Shown here one piece after another: positions 40,768 through 48,489 of a stretch of DNA of 64,000 nt (position 1 is the stretch's first letter; each line of letters starts with the position of its first letter). The DNA is from Azonexus sp. R2A61 (GTDB lineage: Bacteria; Pseudomonadota; Gammaproteobacteria; Burkholderiales; Rhodocyclaceae), in NCBI RefSeq assembly GCF_021401135.1, contig NZ_JACBFO010000002.1, positions 496,001 to 560,000 on the forward strand, read 5' to 3'. The notes under the pieces are model-generated. The model ran no database searches, had not been told where the DNA came from, and saw only the letters and a list, made by a program, of their open reading frames with translations. Both the position numbers and the translations under genes were made by a program.

Positions 40768-41046
40768 TCACGCAGCCGCCTTGACCGCCTCAGGGTTCTG
40801 CGCGGCGATGCGCAGTAGGGTTTTTGCCGCGCCGGATGGTTGCCGCCGGCCCTGTTCCCAATCCTGCAAAGTGCGCACGGAAACCCCAAGTAGCTTGGCG
40901 AATTCACTTTGCGACATATTCACCCGGTTGCGCGCTTCGGTTGCGGCCGAGACTTCAACCGTGCAGACCCTGGCGGCCTTGCCGCTTTTCATCTGCCGTA
41001 CCGATTCCAGCAGATCGTTCTGAAACTGTTCCATGTCCTTATCCAT
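40768..41046 (-). CDS. HTH antitoxin of a RelE/HigB-type module
   Basis: 92 residues with a C-terminal Cro/C1-type helix-turn-helix: ARNRVNMSQSEFAKLLGVSVRTLQDWEQGRRQPSG, split here as the motif RVNMSQSEFAKLLGVSV then RTLQDWEQGRRQPSG. This is the NadS/HigA-like antitoxin type. Its start overlaps the toxin stop by 8 bases, giving the toxin-first order usual for higBA. It should bind both the toxin and the operator at 41366-41382. ATG at 41034 is an alternative start. Confidence 0.85.
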   Translation of the reverse strand: MDKDMEQFQNDLLESVRQMKSGKAARVCTVEVSAATEARNRVNMSQSEFAKLLGVSVRTLQDWEQGRRQPSGAAKTLLRIAAQNPEAVKAAA

Positions 41047-41356
41047 GTTCCACCTCGACTTTCAATTTGGCCAGAAACTCGGCCGGCAGCTTATCGAACT
41101 TGGCTTTCGCATAAACGATCAGCAGCCAGATGCGGCCATCCAGCACACTGAAATAAATGACCCGCGCACCGCCGCGCTTGCCCATCCCTATCCCTGCCCG
41201 GCTCCATCTCACCTTGCGGCAACCGCCCGAGCCGGGAATCTCATCGCCCGCCGGTGGGTTGGCGGCGATCCACTCGATGAATTCGAGACGCTCGCTTTCC
41301 GACCAGATGGCCGCAGCGTAACGCTGGGAAATTTCGGTTTCGGCAACGGTATGCAT
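41039..41356 (-). CDS. RelE/HigB-like mRNA interferase toxin
   Basis: 105 residues of the ParE/RelE fold: ERLEFIEWIAANPPAGDEIPG, GCRKVRWSRAGIGMGKRGGARVIYF split as CRKVRWSRAGIGMGKRGG then ARVIYF, and the C-terminal WLLIVYAKAKFDKLPAEF. Such toxins cut mRNA at the ribosome. The start at 41356 places the gene right after the operator repeat. Overlap with the antitoxin shows one operon. Confidence 0.83.
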   Translation of the reverse strand: MHTVAETEISQRYAAAIWSESERLEFIEWIAANPPAGDEIPGSGGCRKVRWSRAGIGMGKRGGARVIYFSVLDGRIWLLIVYAKAKFDKLPAEFLAKLKVEVEHG

Positions 41357-41365
41357 GGGCAAATC

Positions 41366-41382
41366 ATACGGCAATGCCGTAT
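41366..41382. promoter_or_regulatory. Operator-like inverted repeat ATACGGC-AAT-GCCGTAT
   Basis: A perfect 7-base inverted repeat with 3-base centre, 10 bases before the toxin start. It is the natural binding site for the helix-turn-helix antitoxin (autoregulation), as in other higBA modules. Confidence 0.7.
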
Positions 41383-41451
41383 TTTTTGAAGGTAGAATCG
41401 GCGAATAACCCTGCCTCATCTTTTCACCATCCAATCCCATAAGGGCTCCCC

Positions 41452-42198
41452 TTGGACATCCCCCGAATATTCAACATCACCGAAAGCGCCCACCGCATTC
41501 ACAATCCGATGACCCCGGACAAGCTCGCCACGCTCGGCGCGGCCTTGCGGCTGGAGGCCGGGGCGCGGGTGCTTGATCTGGGCAGCGGTTCGGGCGAGAT
41601 GCTGTGCACCTGGGCGCGCGATCATGGCGTCGTCGGCACCGGCGTCGATCTGAGCCAGTTGTTTACCGAGCAGGCGCAGCGCCGGGCGGTGGAACTCGGC
41701 GTTGCCGACCGGGTCCGCTTTATCCATGGCGACGCGGCCGGTTTTGTCGCCGACGAACCGGTCGATGTCGCCGCCTGCGTCGGTGCCACCTGGATCGGTG
41801 GCGGCGTCGCCGGCACGCTGGAATTGCTGGCGCGCAGCCTGCGACCGGACGGCCTTTTCCTGATCGGCGAGCCCTACTGGCGGCAGTTGCCGCCGACAGA
41901 GGCGGTGGCGCTGGGTTGCCTGGCGCATGCGGTGGCCGACTTTCTCACCCTGCCGCAACTGCTCGCGTCCTTCGGCGAACTGGGTTACGACGTGGTCGAA
42001 ATGGTGTTGGCCGATCAGGACGGCTGGGACCGCTACGAGGCAGCCAAGTGGCTGACCATGCGCCGCTGGCTGGCGGCCAACCCGGACGACGAACTGGCCG
42101 GCGAGGTGCGCGCCCAGCTAACGAGCGAACCCGTGCGCTACGCCACCTACACCCGCGAATACCTGGGCTGGGGTGTGTTCGCGCTGATGCAACGCTGA
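41452..42198 (+). CDS. Class I SAM-dependent methyltransferase
   Basis: 248 residues from a TTG start with AGGG upstream. SAM-binding motif I is VLDLGSGSGEMLCTWA, followed by GTGVDLS, HGDAAGF and a motif III region LLARSLRPDGLFLIGEPYW. It belongs to the broad UbiE-like small-molecule methyltransferases, and the substrate is unknown. It leads a three-gene run with the VOC and flavodoxin-fold genes. Confidence 0.8.
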   Translation: MDIPRIFNITESAHRIHNPMTPDKLATLGAALRLEAGARVLDLGSGSGEMLCTWARDHGVVGTGVDLSQLFTEQAQRRAVELGVADRVRFIHGDAAGFVADEPVDVAACVGATWIGGGVAGTLELLARSLRPDGLFLIGEPYWRQLPPTEAVALGCLAHAVADFLTLPQLLASFGELGYDVVEMVLADQDGWDRYEAAKWLTMRRWLAANPDDELAGEVRAQLTSEPVRYATYTREYLGWGVFALMQR

Positions 42199-42214
42199 GC
42201 GGGATCAATTGACC

Positions 42215-42607
42215 ATGAAATTCGGCTACACCATCGTCTACGTACAGGACGTCAAGGCATCGCTGGCCTTCTTCGAGCGGGCGTTCGGGCTGAAGACGAG
42301 CTTCCTCGACGAAGTCGCCGGCTACGGCGAGCTGGACACCGGTGCGACCGCGCTGGCCTTTGCCTCGCACGCGCTGATGGCCGATTTGCTGCCCGGCGGC
42401 TATGTTGCCGGCCAGGAAAGCGCGCGGCCGCTGGGCGTCGAGATCGGCCTCTTCGTCGATGACGTGGCGGCCGTGCACCGGCAAGCCCTGGCCTGTGGCG
42501 CCATCGAGCTAGCGGCACCGAAACGGACGCCCTGGGGGCAACTGGTTGCCTTCGTCCGCTGCCCGGACGGCACGCTCGTCGAAATCTGCACGCCCACCCA
42601 GCGCTGA
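42215..42607 (+). CDS. VOC/glyoxalase-family protein
   Basis: 130 residues with two beta-alpha-beta-beta-beta units: FGYTIVYVQDVKASLAFFERAFG at the start and VEIGLFVDDVAAVHRQALACGA in the second half, closing with FVRCPDGTLVEICTP, where the Glu is a metal ligand. It may be a glyoxalase, dioxygenase or resistance-type protein. The ATG at 42215 is preferred over TTG at 42209. Confidence 0.82.
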   Translation: MKFGYTIVYVQDVKASLAFFERAFGLKTSFLDEVAGYGELDTGATALAFASHALMADLLPGGYVAGQESARPLGVEIGLFVDDVAAVHRQALACGAIELAAPKRTPWGQLVAFVRCPDGTLVEICTPTQR

Positions 42608-42619
42608 GCTTTTGCCGCC

Positions 42620-43213
42620 ATGAAATGCCTCGTCGTCATCGCCCATCCCGTCACCGACAGCCTCTGCCACACGCTGGCGCAGTCCGCCATCCAGGCGCTG
42701 AGCGAAGCCGGCCACACGGTCGAGATTGAAGACCTCTACGCGACGGCATTCCCGCCCGCGCTGACGACCGCCGAGCGGCAGAGCTACTACGCGCCGTCCT
42801 TTGACGCCGCCGCCGTGCAAGCGCAGATCGGACGGCTGCTGGCGGCCGACGCGCTGGTACTGGTCTTCCCCACCTGGTGGTTCGGTTTTCCCGCCATCCT
42901 GAAGGGCTGGTTCGACCGCGTCTGGGCACCCGGCGTGGCCTACGACCACGCCGGCGACCTCGGCCCGATCCGCCCCCGGCTGCACAATCTGCGCCACGCG
43001 CTGGCGATCACCTCGCTCGGCTCGCCCTGGTGGGTGGATCGCCTGCTGCTGCGCCAGCCGGTCAAACGGGTGCTGAAAACCGCCCTCCTCGGCACCTGCG
43101 CGCCAGCCTGCCGCTTTGAAATGCTGTCGCTGTACCAGGCCGAGAAGCTGTCCACCGGGCAGGTCGAGGCTTTTCGCGGACGCATCCGGCGGGTGCTGGG
43201 CAAGTGGGTTTAG
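42620..43213 (+). CDS. NAD(P)H quinone oxidoreductase-type flavodoxin-fold protein
   Basis: 197 residues of the flavodoxin_2 family: CLVVIAHPVTDSLCHTLAQ for FMN/FAD phosphate binding, DALVLVFPTWWFGFPAILKGWFDRVW for the isoalloxazine loop, and LHNLRHALAITSLGSPWW. It likely reduces quinones or nitro-compounds by two electrons. The last gene of the small run; its stop overlaps the convergent nucleotidyltransferase gene by 4 bases. Confidence 0.82.
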   Translation: MKCLVVIAHPVTDSLCHTLAQSAIQALSEAGHTVEIEDLYATAFPPALTTAERQSYYAPSFDAAAVQAQIGRLLAADALVLVFPTWWFGFPAILKGWFDRVWAPGVAYDHAGDLGPIRPRLHNLRHALAITSLGSPWWVDRLLLRQPVKRVLKTALLGTCAPACRFEMLSLYQAEKLSTGQVEAFRGRIRRVLGKWV

Positions 43214-43920
43214 CGGCGTTCGCTACGCTTCCCCAAGCTGCGTATCCGCTGCCACACCAGGGCTTTCGGCTGATTCATCGCCATCGCCTGCAGGCAACGC
43301 TCCAGCCAGCCGTGGCGATCCTTCATGCTGGCGATGGCCTTGCCCAGGTCCTGTTCGATGGCCGGGCCGTAGGCGGTAGCAGCCTTGTCGATGGCCGCCA
43401 GGAGCGGTTTGCGCCCAGGCTGCATCATGGCAAGGTCGATCAGGTCGCGGCTGAATACCCCGTCGTCCCGCCAGCGGTCGGAATTGGCCAGCAGCTTGCT
43501 GGCCATCATGTCCAGCGGCGTCAATGTAGCGATGCCGCATATTTCGTCTTCCGCCTGCGGAGGCGCCAGGGAAATGCGTGCTTCCAGGACAATCTCAAAC
43601 TTGATCGGCTGGCCTTCAACCAGCACCTGCGTGCGGATGCCGTACTGGTCCGCCCGGATCTCGCGGGTCTGCATCAGCGGCTGGGCGCCGGGTCGCAGCA
43701 GCGCCTGGATGCCGGCCGGGCCATTCAGCAGTTGCCGGAGTTCACGGTAGCTGGCGACATCGGACACCAGAAAGTCGATATCGACCGACTCCCGGTATTC
43801 GCCATAACGCAGCGCCATCGCCGTGCCGCCGCCAAACAGGCAATGCCTGTCGCGCAGTAGTTGCGCGTCGAGCGCCGCCAAAATTTGCGCAATGCGCCGG
43901 TGATGCGGCCGCTCAAACAT
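43210..43920 (-). CDS. AbiEii/AbiGii-type nucleotidyltransferase toxin
   Basis: 236 residues with the DNA-polymerase-beta nucleotidyltransferase core: HCLFGGGTAMALRYGEYRESVDIDFLVSD, that is, GGGT-A-R then S-D-D catalytic acids (shown in two parts: GGGTAMALRYGEYRES and VDIDFLVSD). A later Lys/Asp segment is TPLDMMASKLLANSDRW. AbiEii toxins transfer nucleotides to tRNA 3' ends and act in toxin-antitoxin or phage-abortive systems. Its start overlaps the HTH antitoxin gene by 8 bases. Confidence 0.85.
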   Translation of the reverse strand: MFERPHHRRIAQILAALDAQLLRDRHCLFGGGTAMALRYGEYRESVDIDFLVSDVASYRELRQLLNGPAGIQALLRPGAQPLMQTREIRADQYGIRTQVLVEGQPIKFEIVLEARISLAPPQAEDEICGIATLTPLDMMASKLLANSDRWRDDGVFSRDLIDLAMMQPGRKPLLAAIDKAATAYGPAIEQDLGKAIASMKDRHGWLERCLQAMAMNQPKALVWQRIRSLGKRSERR

Positions 43921-44404
43921 TGCGGCGCGCTCCTCCCAAAGCCAGGCGCAGGGCGTCGAGCAGCTGTTGTTCGCGTGGTTCCAGCGCGTCGCTGTCGAGG
44001 TGGCGGGCGTTGCGCTCGTAGATGTCGAAAGCCTCCAGCGGCGTCAGTTCGTCAGTGCCCTGCACTTGCCAGGCGAGCAGTTTGAGCTGCGGGTAATCGG
44101 CAAGGCGGATGCGTGCCGGAATCCAACCCTGATGATCGGCCTCGACAGCCGTCTTGTTCGCTGTGGCGGGATCGAGCAGCGCCGGCGTCAGGCCGAGGGC
44201 GAGCATGGCGTTGAGGTAGGCGCCCATGGTGACTGAGGGTTCGCCGTTCTCGATCCGGTGCAGCGTCACCCGCGACATGCCGGCCGCCTCGGCAGCGGCG
44301 GTGGCATTGACGCCCAAGGCTTTGCGCCGGGCGCGAATCTGCTTGCCGAGTTCGGCAAGTCTGGCCTGGGCGGCAAGCGTGAGTTTTGGCGCAGTAGCTG
44401 GCAT
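43913..44404 (-). CDS. XRE-family HTH antitoxin partnered with the AbiEii-like toxin
   Basis: 163 residues. Residues about 15-75 form an XRE helix-turn-helix (LGKQIRARRKALGVNATAAAEAA, then GMSRVTLHRIENGEPSVTMG). The C-terminal part (ADYPQLKLLAWQVQGTDELTP) is a conserved tail seen with nucleotidyltransferase toxins. True AbiEi has a different winged-helix, so this is a variant module. ATG 44404 is chosen because the promoter's -10 box covers the other ATG at 44416. Confidence 0.82.
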   Translation of the reverse strand: MPATAPKLTLAAQARLAELGKQIRARRKALGVNATAAAEAAGMSRVTLHRIENGEPSVTMGAYLNAMLALGLTPALLDPATANKTAVEADHQGWIPARIRLADYPQLKLLAWQVQGTDELTPLEAFDIYERNARHLDSDALEPREQQLLDALRLALGGARRNV

Positions 44405-44414
44405 AGTGTTTCCC

Positions 44415-44442
44415 ATTATTTGCAAAATAGACGTTTTGTCAA
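44415..44442 (-). promoter_or_regulatory. Promoter of the AbiEii-type module (TTGACA-N16-AATAAT)
   Basis: On the minus strand TTGACA (44437-44442) and AATAAT (44415-44420) are 16 bases apart, within a visibly AT-rich patch. The start point would fall about 4 bases before the antitoxin ATG, so the transcript is nearly leaderless. Confidence 0.65.
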
Positions 44443-44573
44443 CAATAGGAAACATATTTAGCCTTCCGGTGGATACTGGAATGCTGGCTTGCCTTCTGAC
44501 ACGAGCGCAGCACACGCCTTGCCATCCCCTTTCGCGTTAACATGCGCTTTCTCTTTCCATCCCCCGCCACCCC

Positions 44574-45251
44574 ATGAACGACATCATCTGCACCGTCGAC
44601 GTCGTCCTGATGACGCTGAAGGACAGCCGCCTGCATGTGGCGCTGTTGAAGCGCGACCATGCGCCGTTTGCCGGCTTGCCGGCGCTGCCGGGCGGTTACA
44701 TCCGGGCGGCCGAGGATGACGATACGCAGGCGGCGGCGGCGCGCATGTTGCGGGAGAAGACGGGCATCGATAGCCCTTACCTGGAGCAGCTGGCGACCTT
44801 TTCCGGGCGCGAACGCGATCCGCGCGGCTGGTCGCTGTCGGTGGCCTATTACGCGCTGGTGCCGCATGCGCTGATCGAGCGCGCCGGCCATCCGGCGGTG
44901 ACGCTGCTGCCGGTCGACCGGGCGGGCGAGCTGCCTTTCGACCACGCGCGCATCGTCGCGGCGGCGGTGCAGCGGGTGCGCAACAAGAGCAGCTATTCGT
45001 CGCTGCCGGTTTACCTGTGCGGCGACAGCTTCACGCTGCCGCAGTTGCAGGCGGTCTATGAGGCCATTCTCGGCGAGCCGATCAACAAGGTCAGCTTCCG
45101 CCGCAAGATGGAGGAGCTGGACATGGTCGAGCCGCTGGCCGGCGCCATGGAAACCGGCAAGGCGCACCGACCGGCGCAGTTGTACCGGCTGCGCGACTGT
45201 TACAGCGGCAATCTGTCGCTGACCGACCGGGCGCTGAACGCCAAGGGCTGA
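44574..45251 (+). CDS. nrtR: NrtR-type Nudix-related transcriptional regulator of NAD metabolism
   Basis: 225 residues. The N-terminal Nudix fold has a degenerate box: GGYIRAAEDDDTQAAAARML then REKTGI, with the catalytic Glu pattern lost, so it senses rather than cuts. The C-terminal winged helix (LPVYLCGDSFTLPQLQAVYE, then SFRRKMEELDMVEPL) and GKAHRPAQLYRL are NrtR hallmarks. NrtR represses NAD synthesis genes and is released by ADP-ribose. The NAD salvage operon that it should control begins 5 kb away, facing the other way, beyond the accessory island. Confidence 0.88.
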   Translation: MNDIICTVDVVLMTLKDSRLHVALLKRDHAPFAGLPALPGGYIRAAEDDDTQAAAARMLREKTGIDSPYLEQLATFSGRERDPRGWSLSVAYYALVPHALIERAGHPAVTLLPVDRAGELPFDHARIVAAAVQRVRNKSSYSSLPVYLCGDSFTLPQLQAVYEAILGEPINKVSFRRKMEELDMVEPLAGAMETGKAHRPAQLYRLRDCYSGNLSLTDRALNAKG

Positions 45252-45274
45252 ACGGCCGGTTTTTGGCCGAATCC

Positions 45275-45284
45275 TGCGGTCGAC
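45275..45284 (+). repeat. Dispersed 10-mer copy followed by CGTGAAAATCGG
   Basis: The first of two copies between the convergent stops of nrtR and yaaA. Its flank resembles the copy at 55337-55346. Confidence 0.85.
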
Positions 45285-45298
45285 CGTGAAAATCGGGC

Positions 45299-45322
45299 AA
45301 TTCTGCGGTCGACCGCAGAATT
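45299..45322. repeat. 24-base perfect palindrome around the dispersed 10-mer
   Basis: AATT, then CTGCGGTCGACCGCAG, then AATT: the longest perfect palindromic copy in the window. It lies at the meeting point of two convergent genes, where it could serve as a bidirectional terminator, as paired uptake sequences do in Neisseria. Confidence 0.9.
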
Positions 45323-45342
45323 CCGGCAATTTCCGGGCAGCC

Positions 45343-46116
45343 TCAGTCCTGGCGGCGGCGGAACACCCAGCAGGCGTCGTCGGAGGCTTCCGGCGCGAAG
45401 GCGTAGCCGTCGCTGTCGAAGGCTTTTAGGCCATCCGGGTCGGTCAGCCGGTTGAGCACGGCGTAGCGCGTCATCAGGCCGCGGGCACGCTTGGCGAAGA
45501 AGCTGATGATCTTGTAGCGGCCGTTCTTCCAGTCCTCGAACACCGGCTGGATCAGCCGGCCCTTGAACTTGCGGCCGATGGCGGCCTTGAAATATTCCTC
45601 GGAAGCGAGGTTGACCGCGACCGGCTGCGGCATGACGTCGAGTTCGGCGTTGATCGCCTCGAGCAGGGTTTCGCCCCAGAAGGCGTAAAGGTCCTTGCCG
45701 GCGCGGTTCTTGAACTTCGTCCCCATTTCCAGCCGGTAGGGCTGCATCAGGTCGAGCGGCTTGAGGATGCCGTAAAGGCCGGACAGGATGCGCACGTGCT
45801 GCTGGGCGAAGTCGAGGTCGGCGGCGGAGAGTGTCTTCGCCGACAGGCCATCGTAGACGTCGCCGTCGAAGGCCAGCACGGCCTGCTTGGCGTTGTCCGG
45901 GGTGAACGGCAGCGACCAGTCGGCGTAACGGTTGAAGTTGAGCAGCGCCAGCGGATCGGAGAGGTCCATCAGCTGGGCGATGTCGGCTGGCGACAGCGCA
46001 CGCAACTGCTCGATCAGCGTCTGCGAGCGGTCGAGGAAAGCGGGCTGGGTGCAGGTCGCAACATGCGGCGGCGTCTTGTAGTCGAGCGATTTGGCCGGGG
46101 AAAGGAAGATCAGCAT
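45343..46116 (-). CDS. yaaA: Peroxide stress protein YaaA (UPF0246)
   Basis: 257 residues, the usual size. Family landmarks are [18 protein letters not shown] at the start, [34 protein letters not shown], and [10 protein letters not shown]. YaaA limits free iron and so DNA damage during peroxide stress. It is a single gene, convergent with nrtR, and divergent from the ClpX-like gene. Confidence 0.93.
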   Translation of the reverse strand: MLIFLSPAKSLDYKTPPHVATCTQPAFLDRSQTLIEQLRALSPADIAQLMDLSDPLALLNFNRYADWSLPFTPDNAKQAVLAFDGDVYDGLSAKTLSAADLDFAQQHVRILSGLYGILKPLDLMQPYRLEMGTKFKNRAGKDLYAFWGETLLEAINAELDVMPQPVAVNLASEEYFKAAIGRKFKGRLIQPVFEDWKNGRYKIISFFAKRARGLMTRYAVLNRLTDPDGLKAFDSDGYAFAPEASDDACWVFRRRQD

Positions 46117-46227
46117 GGGCGGATGGCGGAATGGGCGATGCCGGCCATTTTAGCGGAGGCGCCGCCGCTTCGCCGCGCGCCAGGATCGTCCCGCTCCGAT
46201 CAACCGGAAAAATGCGGCAAACCCACG

Positions 46228-46237
46228 GTCGACCGCA
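46228..46237 (-). repeat. Dispersed 10-mer copy in CACGGTCGACCGCAG
   Basis: An intergenic copy in the divergent yaaA/ClpX-like promoter region; an A-rich run lies on its left. The rest of this 164-base gap shows no other clear signal. Confidence 0.8.
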
Positions 46238-46280
46238 GCATCTGCTACATTTTCAGGCTGCCACTGCCCGGAGAATCCGC

Positions 46281-47264
<984 letters not shown>

Positions 47265-47306
47265 AATCCGCCTTTCGCCCATTCGATTTTTTCCGGGAAA
47301 CCATTC

Positions 47307-48479
47307 ATGAAACGTACCCGCTTCGGCTCGCGCGACCGTCTTTCTCGCGACGCGGCAGAACTGCAACGCCTGGCCACCGGCCTGTCGGAATCCGGCGGCA
47401 AGCTGGAAGATGCCCACTGGGAAGGCCGCCTCGCCGAAACGGTCGACAGCCTGCTCAAGAACGGCGCCGAAGACGACATCAACATCGCCCTCGACCGGCT
47501 GTTCGAAGCCAATCCGCGCGCCCACGACGAACTCGCCGACATGGTCGAATCGCGCGCCGAAACGCAGCGCATCGAGGTCGAGGGCCAGGTCTTCGACATC
47601 CTGCTGTTCGCCGCGCCGGTACTGTGCTGGTCGCGCTTCTCGATCGCCGCCTGCCCGCTGCCCAAGAGCACGCTGCAAACGCTGGGCGTGCAACTGGGCG
47701 CCCACGTCTTCGGCAGCGAATGCCGGCTGGCGATGGCCGATTTCCTGTTCAGCCCGGACCAGCTGCCGCGCAGCTTCTGCGACACCTGGCAACTGACCCG
47801 CGAACTCGGCGAAGCGGCACTGGCCGGCAAGCCGCTGGCGGTCGACACGCGCAATCTGGCGGAAACCAACCGTTTCCTGTCCGACGTGCGCTACCTGATC
47901 GGCGCCGTCGCCGTACCGCAAGGCGCCGCCGTCTTCCGCTGGAACGAGAAGGACGGCGACAAGGAAGGCGCGCTGCGCGAATGGACCAAGCAGGGCAACC
48001 CCAGCCTCGAACCGCTGCTCGCCGGCTGCGCCTGGGAACCGCTGCTGCCGGACGCCTACCACACCGCCTGCCGCAACGCCGACCGCGCCTCGCGCCCGTA
48101 CTCGATCAAGGCCTCGGTGGCCTTCCTGCAGACCGCCCTCAGCCTGATGCCGGCCGACATCCGCGCCGTCATCGGCCCGTGCTACGACCGGCGCATGGAG
48201 GAATACCGCGTCAGCCTCGGCCCCAAGGACGGCGATGCGGTCTACCACGGCATCGTCTGGCCGCTGCTCGGTGCCGAGGACGAATCGACCGACGCCGCCG
48301 GCGAAATCGAAAGCGCGCTGCGTGAAACCGGCGTCAAGGACGTGCGCTTCCTCGACCATCATTTCCCGATGGAATTCTGCGACGACTGCGGCGCGCCGAT
48401 GTTCCCCAATCCGGACGGCGAACTGGTGCATGCCGAAATGCCGGAACAGGCGGCGCCGACCTCGATGCACCTGCACTGA
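47307..48479 (+). CDS. DUF2863 family protein
   Basis: 390 residues of a family that I know only from betaproteobacteria. Landmarks are RLSRDAAELQRLATGLSESG near the start, DILLFAAPVLCWSRFSI, LFSPDQLPRSFCDTWQL, and the C-terminal two-Cys motif EFCDDCGAPMFPNPDGE, which may bind zinc. The function is unknown. It lies between the ClpX-like gene and bioA, all on one strand with short gaps, so it may share transcripts with either. Confidence 0.82.
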   Translation: MKRTRFGSRDRLSRDAAELQRLATGLSESGGKLEDAHWEGRLAETVDSLLKNGAEDDINIALDRLFEANPRAHDELADMVESRAETQRIEVEGQVFDILLFAAPVLCWSRFSIAACPLPKSTLQTLGVQLGAHVFGSECRLAMADFLFSPDQLPRSFCDTWQLTRELGEAALAGKPLAVDTRNLAETNRFLSDVRYLIGAVAVPQGAAVFRWNEKDGDKEGALREWTKQGNPSLEPLLAGCAWEPLLPDAYHTACRNADRASRPYSIKASVAFLQTALSLMPADIRAVIGPCYDRRMEEYRVSLGPKDGDAVYHGIVWPLLGAEDESTDAAGEIESALRETGVKDVRFLDHHFPMEFCDDCGAPMFPNPDGELVHAEMPEQAAPTSMHLH

Positions 48480-48489
48480 GGCCGGCACG

